A DNA stretch of 64,000 nt, taken from contig CAVNZM010000001.1 in assembly GCA_963693365.1 (NCBI GenBank), positions 5,270,001-5,334,000 of the forward strand, in the 5' to 3' direction. The DNA comes from Amoebidium appalachense. Lineage: Eukaryota; Ichthyosporea. The notes beneath the pieces are model-generated. The model searched no databases. It saw nothing but the letters and a program-made list of their open reading frames with translations, and was not told the origin of the DNA. Made by a program: the position numbers and the translations under genes. Shown here in pieces: positions 35,801 to 57,185 of this stretch (positions are counted from its first letter, which is position 1; every line of letters starts with the position of its first letter).

Positions 35801-36641
35801 ACGCGTGGTTCCCAACCCATACTTTGTTTCAACAGCAATAGGCGAGTCCACCCGTCTTGGCCAAAGACGAGCAGGGTTGTTCAAGGAGCAGCAATCTAAG
35901 AAAACAGAGTTTACAAAAACTGCAAGTACACAAAAACAAAGAAATCAAGCAGAGATGTAGAGCATAAGCCGGGCTTCTAGGGGGGGGGGGGGGGGGGGGG
36001 GTTAGTGTTTCGGTAAGTAGGTGGCTCAGATATACCCCCCCCCCCCCCCCCCCCCCCCCCCCCTTCCCCTTCCCCTCTCCCCCTTGCCTCCCGGCCCCGG
36101 CTGAAGACATGTGCCCCTTCACTTCTTTCTCTCTCTCTCCACGAACACTCCCACCTGGCCCATTCCTTTTGAAGTCAATATCTCTCTCCTCCCATTCAAC
36201 ACCATCCAACCTTTATGCTCCTGTCCTTACTCATTTTCTTTTTCCACTGCCCCCCTCCCCCCCTCCCCCCCCCCCCCCCTCTCCCTCCCTAAACCATTAC
36301 CCATACGTGCTTTGCTCTCTCTAGGGCAAACACACTACCCTCCCCAAAGAAAAGGAAGTTGAGAGAGAGAGGAGGGGGCGGGAGAGGGGGGAGGGGGAGA
36401 GGGGGGGGGGGGGTGGAGGGCACAACTCCTCAAAACGTCTGTCCACACCCCTCTCATCATCTCCTTCCCTCGTGTGGTTTTCTTGTCATCTTTTGCACAG
36501 TGTGGGATAGTTTGCTAATTGGTAGTAGTGGTGGTCGTATGTGCATGTGTGTTGTGTGTATGTGAGATGCTGGCTGGGTGTATGCATATATGCACAAATG
36601 TGTGTGTGTGTGTTGTGTGTGTGTGTGTGTATGTGTGTGTG

Positions 36642-36689
<48 letters not shown>

Positions 36690-36745
36690 GAGGGGCGCCG
36701 GGGAGAAGGGGGGGAGGCGGCGGGGGGGGGGGGGGGGGGGGGGGT

Positions 36746-45507
<8,762 letters not shown>

Positions 45508-46718
45508 CTGCACATGTGTGAACTTGTGTCACGAAGCTCTATGACTGTGTGAAGATAAACTTCAGTCCCGTGTGTACACAGGTGAGCTCGTTTGGCTACG
45601 TAATCCCTCTCTCGAACTGTTCGGTTCGTCGGATCGAATGGCTGCTGTTCGACTGTTTTGCTTGGTGCCCTTAGCTATATCATACTGTGGCTGGTTGCAT
45701 GCTTGCTACAGAGTGTGTTTCATCCGATAATTGCCAGTTTGTAACGTATCGTCGTGGCATCATCGCCAACCTAAGAATGTCCCATGCATATGCCACTATG
45801 CTCAGTGCCGAAGCAAAACTCTGTTGACCTCAGTACTTCACTGTATGTACTACGTTCTAAAAGCTCATTACTGGCTACTAGAAGCAGTAGAACTCGGTTG
45901 CCAATGGAACAGCGATAACCGACCCCTGCAAAGACAAAGGTGGTGTGTACGTATGAATACACCTAGGCGTGTGGTGTACCAACAATAGCCACATGCATAT
46001 GTGCGCTTACGGAGTGTATGTAGCCTACATGCGGTTTTCGAATCAGTGAACTTGCAAGAGCACTGGCGAGCATAGCCTCCAAGGCTATGTACCCGCTGGC
46101 TTACGTATACGTAAGTGGCTTGGCACTACTACGCCGCGTATATTAACGTTGAGCCAGGCCGCAGGGAGACAGCACTTTGAAAGTGACTATGTACTGCGAG
46201 CAGTCCGTTGCACATACCTACCTTTCATTAGCTGCAGTTATGCGACTGGTCAATTGTAATGAAGCCCAATCCCGGTAAACCTACAATACATCTCAATTTG
46301 TTGGTGTTCTATGGGTTGAAAGTGATTCAGAAGGTTATAAAAGGTATAAGTGAAAAAAACCAAGAATTATTATACAGTTAGTATGATGGTTTGTCTGCAC
46401 TTTATGAGTTTTAATGAGCGATCCAAACAGGTACTGTACATGTTTCCAGCCTGGCAGCAGGGTGGCTCGCCGCTGCGATGCCAGCCGGAAAAGTGATTGG
46501 TTGTATTTATTGCTCTAGGGGGACACATTATATAGTAGGCTTTTCATTTATAACTTAAAGGCTTGCTTTCGAATTCGTTGCTTTATTAGCCGCTACTCAC
46601 ACTACACAATACCGGTTCGAATCGTCCCAAAATACACAAACCCGACTCGGCCCACTGGACCGAATCCACTAGAAGCTACTGCTACCGGGAGCACACCCCC
46701 CCAGACACACACACACAT

Positions 46719-46751
<33 letters not shown>

Positions 46752-46821
46752 ATGCCCGTGTGCAGATATCTATGTTATGTGCGTCTGCGCGCGCAGGCGT
46801 GTGTGTAATGTGCGCGTGCGC

Positions 46822-46859
<38 letters not shown>

Positions 46860-46900
46860 TCTGTGTGTGTGTGTGTGTGTGTGATCTGTGTGTGTGTGTG

Positions 46901-46969
<69 letters not shown>

Positions 46970-47346
46970 GAAATAAGCTTGAAAGCTGCGACGGGGAAAG
47001 AAAATATGTGCGGGCGGGAGGGTGGGCGATGAGAGATCTAGAGGAGGCGACGGGGCGAATATGCTAATAGACGACCGATCTAAGGTCGGCTTATATACGT
47101 ATACCCATAAGCCTCCTCTACCAGGCCGCTGATTGGCCACATAACCATTGTGGCCCAATCAGACGGCCGAAGATTAAGTTAATAAATGGAATTGTCCAAT
47201 CAATTCAGACATTTATAACTTATACTTGCTACCTACGTCCACTATATACGAATTTTTGCTCTGCAACGACAACTAAAACCCACTAGATTAGTGTCGATCA
47301 AAATTCACCACACTTTACATAATATACAGTACATTTCGAGCACAGT
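45508..47346. other. spacer 5' of the membrane-protein gene
   Basis: The missing first exon of the minus-strand gene should lie here, but no ATG-bearing exon with a matching phase-0 donor was convincing. The region 45508-46680 is unique sequence; poly(C) at 46720-46750 and (TG)n at 46825-46968 follow. A GGTTCGAATC string near 46613 is not part of a tRNA fold. Confidence 0.4.
46825..46968. repeat. interrupted (TG)n microsatellite
   Basis: Three GT blocks are separated by ATCT interruptions that recur (GTGATCTGTG twice), suggesting internal unit duplication. Confidence 0.9.
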
Positions 47347-47703
47347 TTATGACAGTCGCACAGGGTCCAACTCGCGCAGGTCGCTGAAGTATTCGTGGTC
47401 ATCGGGGGTAGGGCAGTGGCCCAACCCGTAGTTGTCCTCAGGGGTTTGGCCGGTGAGGTCCCACACCCCTAGGTGCTTGATGACTGCCAAGGGGATGCCG
47501 ATTGCACGAGCAGCGCCGACCATGCCGTGACGGAGGCAGTGCCAGGTAATGCCGGTAGCCAGGGCGGGGAGCATGCCGAGGGCCTGCACCGCGCTGCGCA
47601 GCCAGCTGACGGCCTTGGTAGCGTTGGGGCACGGCAGGAGGGGGCTGGTGCCACTGGGCTGCCGGACGTGCGCGCAGGCGCGCAGTAACAGCTGTGCGCA
47701 CTG
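47347..47703 (-). pseudogene. tyrosine recombinase C-terminal fragment
   Basis: A 118-residue minus-strand frame opens after a TAA and contains WHCLRHGMVGAARAIG, then LAVIKHLGVWD and DNYGLGH. HxLRHG followed by an (I/V)xxLGxW box and a downstream Tyr is the second half of the tyrosine-recombinase active site (His-x-x-Arg, then His/Trp, then nucleophilic Tyr). Such domains occur in Crypton- and DIRS-type elements and in phage integrases. The first catalytic Arg box and DNA-binding part are missing or frame-shifted upstream (a related reading in another frame extends to about 47760). GC content is higher than in the adjacent LINE. I read it as a relic of a YR-bearing mobile element. Confidence 0.55.
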
Positions 47704-47769
47704 TTATGGGGGGAACCATGCTGTGGCGCACAGGGGGCCGAATCTGCTTGCCAGCTGCCTGCTTGATGG

Positions 47770-50290
47770 TTCGAAAGGTCAGTATCAGGATTATCTAAAT
47801 AAGCTAGTCTTCGAATTTCTAACGGAATAATCTGAGATAAATAAATACAGTTATCTAGATGTTTGCGAGAAAAAGGTTCTGCACAACAGTGACACAAACA
47901 TTTATGCAAACTAAGGTTACAACGCCAAAATAAACATTTCCAAGCAATATCACACAAATGGGTTAGAATGGCAAAAGCGGCAAGTGTGGTAGGTTTACGA
48001 GAGGAAGGATGAATATATGTAGCTAATTTACATCGGATTGTAGAGAAAATAGACGAGTCTCTAATATAAAAAGAAGCACAGGCTCAAGAGTCCTACCATG
48101 ATACTCTTTATCACAACGATGAAGCAAAGGATATTGAGTATGAAACCAAGAGGAAGTAACATACTGCTGACAAATAGGGGAAGAGAAAAACAAAGGAGAC
48201 AAATATTTAGAAGGATATCTCTGAATGGGAGATAGATTGGGTACAGGACATTTCGCACGAACATTAGAAATGGGAACAGGGTCTAAAGAAGGAAAAAATT
48301 GCAACAAAGGATGATAAGAAGGAAGCCTAACCAAATAAAAACAAAAGCGAAGGCCTAACTCATTCATACGCTGACTCGCCCGAGGGAGACCAAAAACACT
48401 CAGCAAAGGAGCCGCCAGAGGATGCCTACGCGAGGTCCGAGAGATGAACTGGATGAATTCACGCTGAAAGGAATCGAATTCCCGAAGCGTGTTCGCTGTT
48501 GCCGTGAAGGGGCACACAAGAGTAACGGGAGGCCATATTCGAAACATGATGAAGAAAACTTTATAAAGAGTGAGCAGAGTAGCAGGATGGACATTAGAAA
48601 TACTTGCGAAAATGCCTTGATAGATGTGAAACGACCACGCGCACGGGAAATGCGCGAAGTCAAAAGGCACTCAAAGCAAATGCCCTTAGAGGTGAAAGGA
48701 ATACCTAAATAGTCATAGGAGGACACAACTGGGATAGGTTGGTTGTTCAAAGTGTAGTGTGCATGGGGAGAAAAAGTGCCGCATTTATCTATCCCAATTT
48801 TCATGAAATTTCGGAAACACTAATCATCTACTCGAGAAAGCATGGTAGTCATATGATAATAGAAGGATCACGAGTGACTAAAACAATATCATCAGCGAAA
48901 AAAAGGCCGGAAACACAAGAGTCGCCTGCAATGGGATATTGTTGAATTTCTACCGCTAAGTCGTCAATAAAGACATCAAAAAGGAGGGGACTCAAAAGTG
49001 AGCCCTGTAAAATTTGGCCTCGTGTTCGACTGAATCCGTTACTCAGTACCCCATGCACAACGGCAGCCCCATGGGTGCGGTCAAATAACGCCTGAAGTAG
49101 TCGACCAAAGGGAAGTGGGAGCCCTCGAGTCGCCAACTTATGCCAAAGCAAATTCGTCGGAACCGTGTCGTAGGCAATCTTAAGTGGTCGATGAAGCAAA
49201 CCTCGCGACATCCCGAACGGATAGTGTCGTGTAAAAGAAGAGCATGAGTATAGCACGAATAAGCATGCCGGAACCCGCCCTGAATGTTGCTTAATCGAAA
49301 TACATCGGATAAGGTCTCATGCTTGTGGAAGGCGCGCAATATGCAGGACTCGAATAGGCGACGAAATATGTTGGTTAAGGTGACCGGCCGAAAAGAAGAA
49401 ATCGGACCAGTAGAGACCTTCTTGCGGACTGGATTATCAAGAGTGTCATTCACGACGAAGGAATGAAGCCCAACTCATAATAAAAGGCGGAGAAGAACTC
49501 GCTCACCAAATATGCAAACGGTGGAGGAGGAGGCGTATTCCCGCCTTTGGTAATAACGGGCGGAGGGCACAATGCCTTAAGAAAGGCGGGTGGAAGAGCA
49601 TCCGGACCACATGCCTTTTGGGGTTTTAGGACAGGAATAGCACGTTGAACATGTGCGCAGCATTAAAATAGCTCAAATATTCGCCTGGAAATGAAGAATC
49701 AATCGGCCAGGAGGGTGGTGTGGAGAGTAAAGAATATGAAGGGTGCATGGAAGGAGCAGAGTTAAGGTGGAATAATTCGGAATAATAGTCATATGCATCC
49801 GGTGGAAGTGATGGTGTCGGGTTTATCAGGACTACATGTAATAGTGATGGAAGGGCCAAAACGACCTAGACTCTTGAGAGTAGAAATACAAGAATCGTGG
49901 GAAAGCGTTTGGCCTAAGTGGTCTAAGGTGAGATATGGTCGTAACCAAACATAGGGATATTCGACACTACCGACCACACTATCACCTAATTCAAATAGAA
50001 AATCAACAAGAAGAGAAAAACATACCTCAAGGAGATACGGGTCCCTCCGCTGTCGAGCATCCTGCACGGCCTGCAGGAGGGTGAGGCGAATCTCCTTATA
50101 GGCGTTTTGAATACTAAGCCGATTGAGTTCACTCTTGAATTTGCGAGCAATAAGGCCTTTAGTTACACGAACAGTGTTTGGAGAAACAGGAGTGGAAATT
50201 TGAATGACAATAGGCTTGTGGTCGGACTCGTGTCGGACGCAGTAGCCTAGATAGCGCAACATCGGAAAGTGGAGAAAAACGAACAGATCT
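47770..50290 (-). pseudogene. decayed APE-type LINE (endonuclease end, RT, zinc knuckle)
   Basis: The minus strand reads, in broken frames, the end of an AP-like endonuclease (HESDHKPIVIQ, about 50215), a linker, then reverse transcriptase blocks: GPISSFRPVTLTNIFRR (about 49400), an FID/LKIAYDTV block split by a frameshift near 49190, QGSLLSPLLFDVFIDDLA, FADDIVLV (about 48880), IGIDKCGTF and YDYLGIPF. A Cys-His knuckle (CHCCAEPFSRKHLDNC, about 47880) ends it. At least three frame changes and missing spans mean no single frame spans the RT. The motif order is that of an APE-clade non-LTR retrotransposon, which copies itself into DNA by target-primed reverse transcription. It is related to, but clearly diverged from, the plus-strand element that abuts it head to head. 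Confidence 0.8.
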
Positions 50291-50329
50291 TATTTCCGAC
50301 TGGTCGGAAATCACGGATAGGTTTGACTT

Positions 50330-52286
50330 AAGGGAATATCGAGTATATATCCCTACCCACAAAAGGAAAGTGATCGTGCTATTAAACCTGATCTTACTAT
50401 CATGTTAAGCTCTCTCTTTTCTTGGTGTGTTAAATGTGGACATGTCCCGTCATCTTGGTTAGATACCTTAGTGATCCCCATAGTTAAGAAGGACTCTGAG
50501 GGCCCCATATCATCCTTTCGCCCCATTACACTAACCCAGGTTGTTCGTAGATTCTTTGAAGCTTGCTTACTTAGGTTATTTGCACATCACCCTAGGTTTC
50601 AATCTATTCTTCACATACACCCATGCCAATCCGCTTTTCGTAAAAACAATTCATGTTATGTTCAAATAATGGCACTGCACGATTCTATGCAAGTTGGTGC
50701 ACAATATGTTGGCTTTATTGATTGGAAAACTGCTTACGATTCTGTCTCCCTATGGGAAAAGCTTGCTGCACGGGGTGTACCACACTGCATTGGTGTTCTG
50801 TTAGAAGCACTCTTGTCTCAAACCTATGGTAGAGCTGTGGTTAATGGGCATCTTTCATATGGTTTTGCTCGTACTAGAGGTCTCTTGCAGGGTTCATTGC
50901 TTAGCCCCTTTTTGTTTAACCTATTTATAGATGATTTGGCTGTCAAGATTTACGCCGAAAACGATGACCCTATTAATAACTTTCCGCCTGCACTTCTCTA
51001 TGCTGATGATCTGTCCCTCCTTGCCCGTACCCCTAGACGCCTGCAAAGATTGTTCGATGTAGTGTCAGAGTGGTGCAAGGCAAACCTTATGATCCTTAAC
51101 ATAGACAAATGTGGTGTTCTTGTACCTGATATAGCTAACAATTTACACACATTTACATTATCATCTAAACCTGTACCTATAGTTCCAGAATACAAATATC
51201 TTGGTGTTCCGGTTGATTCTGTTGGTGTTATGTTTCCCCATATGGTCGAAAAGAGGGTAGAGTTGGCTCGTAAGCGGTTAGCTTTCTTCTCGGCTAATAT
51301 TTTTAAAGACACACCCCTCCATCCTTCTATTAGACTTACATTTATTCGCACTTTTGTCTTCCCGGCATGTGAATATGGTTTACCCCTTCTCGCCGCTTGG
51401 ATCAAGAAAGAGAGAACTAGAGCGCTTAAACCCTTGGCAAATTTCCTTGAAGCAGAAGTTGCCTCCTTTCTATCTAACAACTGTTGTAAACCTGGGCCTG
51501 TAACGCTCTCGATATATGGTCTGGTCCCAATAGCTGCTAGAGTATCCTATCTCGCGCTGAAATTCAATAAGCACATAAGCCGCTTAAAGAAGTATTTGCC
51601 CTCCCACCCTCTCTTCTCTATCCAACCTGTCCCCTCCTCACCTCTCCCCTCTTCCCTCCCCTCTCTCTCCCCTTCTCCCCTGGGCACAAATACAAATAAA
51701 CCCCGCAATAGTGTGTGTGTGACTTTGGACTGCCACTTACTTATTAAACATGTACACAATCACAAGATAATCACGCAATATAACAAATGGAAAAAGATAC
51801 CACACGACACTAGACCCGATGAAAGCATACACCTTGAAAAACAAAGCCTTATGTCTCGTTTTATATATACTGACCGCCTCAACCATATTGCCAAATATGG
51901 CACTCGCAAGTGTATAACACCTAAATACATATTACCTTCCTGTAGAACTGGTCTTTCTCTAGCTGATGGTATTATTGATCAATTACCACGCTTTTACTGT
52001 ACACGTGCTATACAGTGGAGATCTAATAAGTATAAGGTGGCATCATTTGCATGCCCAAACAACACACACACACACCAGTTTAACCGGTCATGTATCGCCA
52101 AATGTAGTTTGATAGACCACATAATACCGCAACACACACACGTCACATTCACAACAGACACCCAGAAAGATAGCCTACCTGTAAATTACAACATCCTTGA
52201 TTTTATACTAAACACGCGTAACTACGACCTGTTTATTAGATGTATTGATTGGCTTGAGAAACACATCACTACAAAATTATAGCGCA

Positions 52287-52359
<73 letters not shown>

Positions 52360-52391
52360 CCAGCTGATACCGAGTGTCCCGAGGGGAGCCC

Positions 52392-52436
<45 letters not shown>
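50330..52436 (+). mobile_element. 5'-truncated non-LTR retrotransposon with poly(A) end
   Basis: The element contains the 626-codon RT frame and ends in a (CA)n stretch (52286-52357), a short unique piece and an A42 run (52395-52436), typical of target-primed retroposition. No endonuclease is present: reading upstream of the ORF meets a stop at about 50327, and by 50260 the sequence belongs to the opposite-strand LINE. The copy therefore seems to have lost its 5' half, or to have inserted next to the older copy. Confidence 0.7.
50402..52282 (+). CDS. LINE reverse transcriptase, uninterrupted ORF
   Basis: A single 626-residue frame with no stops. RT blocks are intact: GPISSFRPITLTQVVRRFF (residues ~34-52), FIDWKTAYDSV (~105), QGSLLSPFLFNLFIDD (~163), YADD (200-203, the catalytic aspartates), LNIDKCGVL and YKYLGVPV. 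The C-terminal ~250 residues form a thumb/connector region with scattered Cys and His (NRSCIAKCSLIDH) but no clear zinc knuckle. In-frame codons continue upstream of the ATG (as far as a TGA near 50327), so the true start is uncertain and the N-terminal endonuclease is absent. The enzyme would copy the element's RNA into DNA at the target site. Intact motifs suggest recent activity or recent arrival; without the endonuclease it is unlikely to be autonomous. Confidence 0.85.
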   Translation: MLSSLFSWCVKCGHVPSSWLDTLVIPIVKKDSEGPISSFRPITLTQVVRRFFEACLLRLFAHHPRFQSILHIHPCQSAFRKNNSCYVQIMALHDSMQVGAQYVGFIDWKTAYDSVSLWEKLAARGVPHCIGVLLEALLSQTYGRAVVNGHLSYGFARTRGLLQGSLLSPFLFNLFIDDLAVKIYAENDDPINNFPPALLYADDLSLLARTPRRLQRLFDVVSEWCKANLMILNIDKCGVLVPDIANNLHTFTLSSKPVPIVPEYKYLGVPVDSVGVMFPHMVEKRVELARKRLAFFSANIFKDTPLHPSIRLTFIRTFVFPACEYGLPLLAAWIKKERTRALKPLANFLEAEVASFLSNNCCKPGPVTLSIYGLVPIAARVSYLALKFNKHISRLKKYLPSHPLFSIQPVPSSPLPSSLPSLSPSPLGTNTNKPRNSVCVTLDCHLLIKHVHNHKIITQYNKWKKIPHDTRPDESIHLEKQSLMSRFIYTDRLNHIAKYGTRKCITPKYILPSCRTGLSLADGIIDQLPRFYCTRAIQWRSNKYKVASFACPNNTHTHQFNRSCIAKCSLIDHIIPQHTHVTFTTDTQKDSLPVNYNILDFILNTRNYDLFIRCIDWLEKHITTKL

Positions 52437-52437
<1 letters not shown>

Positions 52438-52976
52438 GGGGAACCCCAACTAATTGATTTCTCCTTGTAGTCTTTATGGTGTCTCGTAGAGAAAGTAAAC
52501 CCTGATATATAGTCACCACCCGACATCTATGTACGTGATCATGATATACCGCTGAGGGGATATTCCGAGCAAAACCCCCCCCCCCATACCTGAGACTGGT
52601 TCTCTTTGCCTCGAGTAAACAGCGTAAACCCCGAGTATATATATACGAGATCGAAATAAATTTGGAGTTCAGTCGTGTCTAAACATTGATGTCTATTGTG
52701 TACACTGCTCCGATCGTTCCGTGTTTTTGTTGTTGTGTGTCTGTGGTGTTTTTACACTGCACCACCGTGTCTCTGCTTTACTTCCCAGTCACAAATACTT
52801 ATATAAATTTACAGTGCCACGTGTTTTTCACAAAAAAATGAAGTGAGTGTGATACTTGAAAAGTGCTACCGTACACAAGATTCAGATTCGCGAAAGTTCA
52901 AGTGATGTGATCAACAACTTGTCAGAGTCGAAACTACTCAGCAAGAAACATAGAAGGGATTGCTTAAAAATACCAT

Positions 52977-53382
52977 ATTTGGGGCCGGTAGGCTCCTTTC
53001 TACTCCACGAGATCAAATAGAAGTAGGTTTCGAAAGATCCGGACGTGGAGGGGGGGAGGTGAGGGGAGGCCGGGGTAGCTGCGAATATATGCGATTTGAT
53101 TGGCTAATGGGAGGAGGGTAAACGATAAAAACGCTTTTGCCCAATCGCTGATACGGATTTTGAAGAGCAAATAAGTGGGTGTTTATAGCCCCGATAAGGA
53201 ACGGAGAACGGATACCGGGGTTAAATACTGTAATTTGAACTTTTGGGGTACAAAGTTCGACTACCTTGGGGGTCTCTAAATGCGATTGGACAATTTGCGC
53301 CCATCTCGGTACCAATTGTCTAGATCGTTGCGCTGTTTGCAGCGAGCGCGGCAATGCGTTTTGGGCAGCTATGGCACGTTAC
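52977..53382. repeat. duplicated block A, copy 1
   Basis: This 406-bp block, beginning ATTTGGGGCCGGTAGGCTCC, recurs almost unchanged at 54130-54535 with a constant offset of 1153 bp and only scattered substitutions. It contains ATTGG/CCAAT boxes (GATTGGCTAATGG) and lies directly upstream of the signal-peptide exon at 53510, so it may be promoter sequence. Confidence 0.9.
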
Positions 53383-53509
53383 CACCCAGTAAAATGTAAC
53401 GGGGGCACTCAGTAAACGTACTGAAACAAACCAAGCACACTTCTTTTCAAAAGTACTTCGCGTAGCCACGTAATTATAACGGCGTTGTTGAGTCATTTGC
53501 CCACACAAT

Positions 53510-53607
53510 ATGGGTTCCCGCAAGGTTGGTTCTGGTGGTGGAATGAGGACCTGGCAGGTCGTTCTGCTCCTGTTTACTGTCGCCCTGGGTGCACAGGTGT
53601 GTACTAA

Positions 53608-53668
<61 letters not shown>

Positions 53669-54079
53669 TACTCCCCCCCCCTCCCCCCACCCCACCCCCT
53701 CTCTTCCTGTCCCAAATTTAAACGCCCAAAGACTTTCCCCGCACACGTACCTCCTAGTTTCTCGCGACAGGAACCGTGACACATACACACACACAAACAC
53801 ACACACACACACACACACACAACACACACACGTCACACACACACACACACACACACATGTACATGTGCACACTGTGATACACATAGGAACACACACACGC
53901 ACACACGTGTACACACATGAGCACATGCACACACACAGGACGTGGATCACAAACACACACACTCTTCAACATTCGTTTTCTCATAACAGTTTTGGATTAC
54001 CTGCGCGAGGGGCATGAGCCACCGGCCCCATCTAGCAGACGGGAGCCCCGCATTCGCCTGCCAGTATCTTCTTATTTAG
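53510..54079 (+). CDS. possible small secreted protein with signal peptide
   Basis: Exon 53510-53596 encodes MGSRKVGSGGG followed by MRTWQVVLLLFTVALGAQ, a good signal peptide (hydrophobic VVLLLFTVALGA, small residues before Gln), then a GTGTGT donor in phase 0. After an intron of poly(C)59 and (CA)n, the acceptor ATAACAG starts an exon (53990-54079) reading FWITCARGMSHRP, then a segment with two more Cys-region residues and TAG, giving 58 residues. An alternative frame of exon 2 (LDYLREGHEPPAPSSRREPR) is longer and might be used if another exon intervenes. The signal-peptide exon is the better-supported part. The second half of the gene was duplicated downstream without its first exon. Confidence 0.4.
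53610..53668. repeat. poly(C)59, the longest homopolymer in the window
   Basis: Fifty-nine consecutive C start 13 bases after the donor of the signal-peptide exon. Confidence 0.95.
53800..54070 (+). repeat. duplicated block B, copy 1
   Basis: A (CA)-rich sequence followed by TTTTCTCATAACAG and an exon-like segment to CCAGTATCTT. It recurs at about 54535-54788 with an offset of 718 bp, differing from the 1153-bp offset of block A because of the missing middle segment. Confidence 0.85.
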
Positions 54080-54129
54080 AAAGTAAAAAATTTATAAATA
54101 ATACACTAAAATACAATATTTTTCAACGT

Positions 54130-54535
54130 ATTTGGGGCCGGTAGGCTCCTTTCTACTCCACGAGTTCAAATAGGAGTAGGGTTCGAAAGATCCGGACGTG
54201 GAGGGGGGGAGGTGAGGGGAGGCCGGGGTAGCTGCGAATATATGCGATTTGATTGGCTAATGGGAGGAGGGTAAACGATAAAAACGCTTTAACCCAATCG
54301 CTGATACGGATTTTGAAGAGCAAATAAGTGGGTGTTTATAGCCCCGATAACGAACGGAGAACGGATACCGGGGACAAATACTGTAATTTGAACTTTTGGG
54401 GTACAAAGTTTGACTACCTTAGGGGTCTCTAAATGCGATTGGACAATTTGCGCCCATCTCGGTACCAATTGTCTAGATCGTTGCGCTGTTTGCAGCGAGC
54501 GCGGCAATGCGTTTTGGGCAGCTATGGCACGTTAC
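54130..54535. repeat. duplicated block A, copy 2
   Basis: This is the second copy of the 52977-53382 block. It runs straight into a (CA)n tract and block B copy 2, without the ~430-bp middle segment that holds the signal-peptide exon in copy 1. Confidence 0.9.
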
Positions 54536-54788
54536 ACACACACACACGCCACACACACACACACACACACACACATATGCATGTGCACACTGTGATACAC
54601 ATAGGAACACACACACGCACACACGTGTACACACATGAGCACATGCACACACGCAGGACGTGGATCACAAACACACACACTCTTCAACATTCGTTTTCTC
54701 ATAACAGTTTTGGATTGTACCTGCGCGAGGGGCATGAGCCACCGGCCCCATCTAGCAGACGGGAGCCCCGCATTCGCCTGCCAGTATC
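54536..54788 (+). repeat. duplicated block B, copy 2
   Basis: This near-identical copy of block B carries a two-base insertion (GGATTGTACC versus GGATTACC) right after the putative acceptor, which changes the downstream frame relative to copy 1. Confidence 0.85.
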
Positions 54789-55076
54789 TTATTAGACATT
54801 CCAAAGCCATATGTATAGTTTTTGAAGAACTTTGGGCCGTGTGATTCTGGTACCGTGCAGAGTCTCAGCAAGGGAGATCTAGCGGGTTGCTTCCTTCACC
54901 GCTTCCTTAACCTTCAGGAATGTAAATCACATATTTGTAGTCATGTTTCTAAATTCTGCAGGCCGCCCCCAGGCCGGGCCCAGGCCTGCCAGCCAGTACT
55001 GTGACGTGGAAGTGCAAGCGTGCAAGCGGACGTCGCTTGTTCGTGTACTGTACATACACGGTGGCGCCCGCGCACG

Positions 55077-56095
<1,019 letters not shown>

Positions 56096-56316
56096 CCTTT
56101 CCCTCTCTCCCTCGCAAGTCTCCCCCCCCCTCCCCTCTCCTTTTTTTCTCTCCCCCCCCCCCCCCCCAAAAAAAAAAAAACACACACACACACACACACA
56201 TACGCACGCACACACATTCTCACTTCTCTCAATCTCATTCTCTCTTTGTCCCGCTTACACACGCACACGCACAAAAACATACCGTGACACAGGTATATAC
56301 GCACGCACATGTGCGC

Positions 56317-56350
<34 letters not shown>

Positions 56351-56399
56351 ACACACACACACCCTCCGCTCCCCCTACTATACGCGGGCTAAGGGGTCG

Positions 56400-56560
56400 A
56401 AACTCAGACGCAATGGATGACTTGGGCCCTCCCTGAGGATGGGCTCTGCTTATGACGCATACTGTGCGCCTGGATGATGTTGCATACTTGAATGTTTGCC
56501 TTTGCATGTGTCCTGCACCATGCTTCTCATCGTGTATGCGTGCTTCGTACCGTGTTCTCA
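56400..56560 (-). repeat. dispersed repeat family copy
   Basis: The reverse complement carries GGTGCAGGACACATGC, AAACATTCAAGTATGCAACA and the core AAGCAGAGCCCATCCTCAGG, then GAGGGCCCAAGTCATCCA and GAGTTTCGACCCC, matching 57600-57690 for the core and tail. Confidence 0.75.
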
Positions 56561-56911
56561 AATCCCCCAAAAAATAATAATAATCAAGCTGGCTAAACGA
56601 TGCGGAGGAGCTCAGGAACACTAGAAGGGCGACTTTCTGAACTAAGTCTATTTGCCGCGTTTCGCTTCATCTCCATTTGCAAGTTGAAGTCTAATGGATA
56701 AAAGTTTGTGCGAGTCCCCTAATGCAATGGCATGTCACGGTGTGCTCATGCGATCTTTTCTGAATATAATAGACTAAAGTGTGGTGTGTCAGGATAGGTT
56801 GGCGGTGTGCGGTGCGTCTCCTGGGCCCAAATGGGATGGGATAGTTGTTTTTGTTGTTGTGGTGTGTGTTTTCGGTGGGTGCTTAGGTTGCGGTGCGGGA
56901 GCGGGCGCGTG

Positions 56912-56954
<43 letters not shown>

Positions 56955-57154
56955 GAGGGGGTGGAGGGAGGATTCGAAAGACAATTGTTTTAAAATAAAT
57001 CTAGTCGTAAATTGTACCACGGTCCAAGCAAGAGTGCGTGTCACCGTTAGCGGTTAGCTTGTTACGAATGGCTCTATCGCATGACATGATGCCACAACAA
57101 ACTTTAATCGTTCTTTCCTTTTTTCGCTTTTTGTCTCAGGCTTTTTCTTTTGTT

Positions 57155-57185
<31 letters not shown>

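Larger units (their letters stand above)
32225..36745. other. spacer between convergent DEP and membrane-protein genes
   Basis: This contains the two-copy tandem repeat, the inverted-repeat structure, a dispersed-repeat relative (35613-35800), a possible minus-strand exon (35353-35528), poly(C) at 34890-34921, poly(T) at 35165-35203 and a T/G tract at 35561-35612. Nothing else could be supported as coding. Confidence 0.5.

Noticed and set aside
46580-46640. tRNA-like GGTTCGAATC at about 46613
   Set aside because: No D-arm, anticodon arm or acceptor stem pairs around it.
47770-52436. Twin-priming inversion of one LINE
   Set aside because: Both orientations contain the RT core and differ in sequence, so they are two elements and not one inverted copy.
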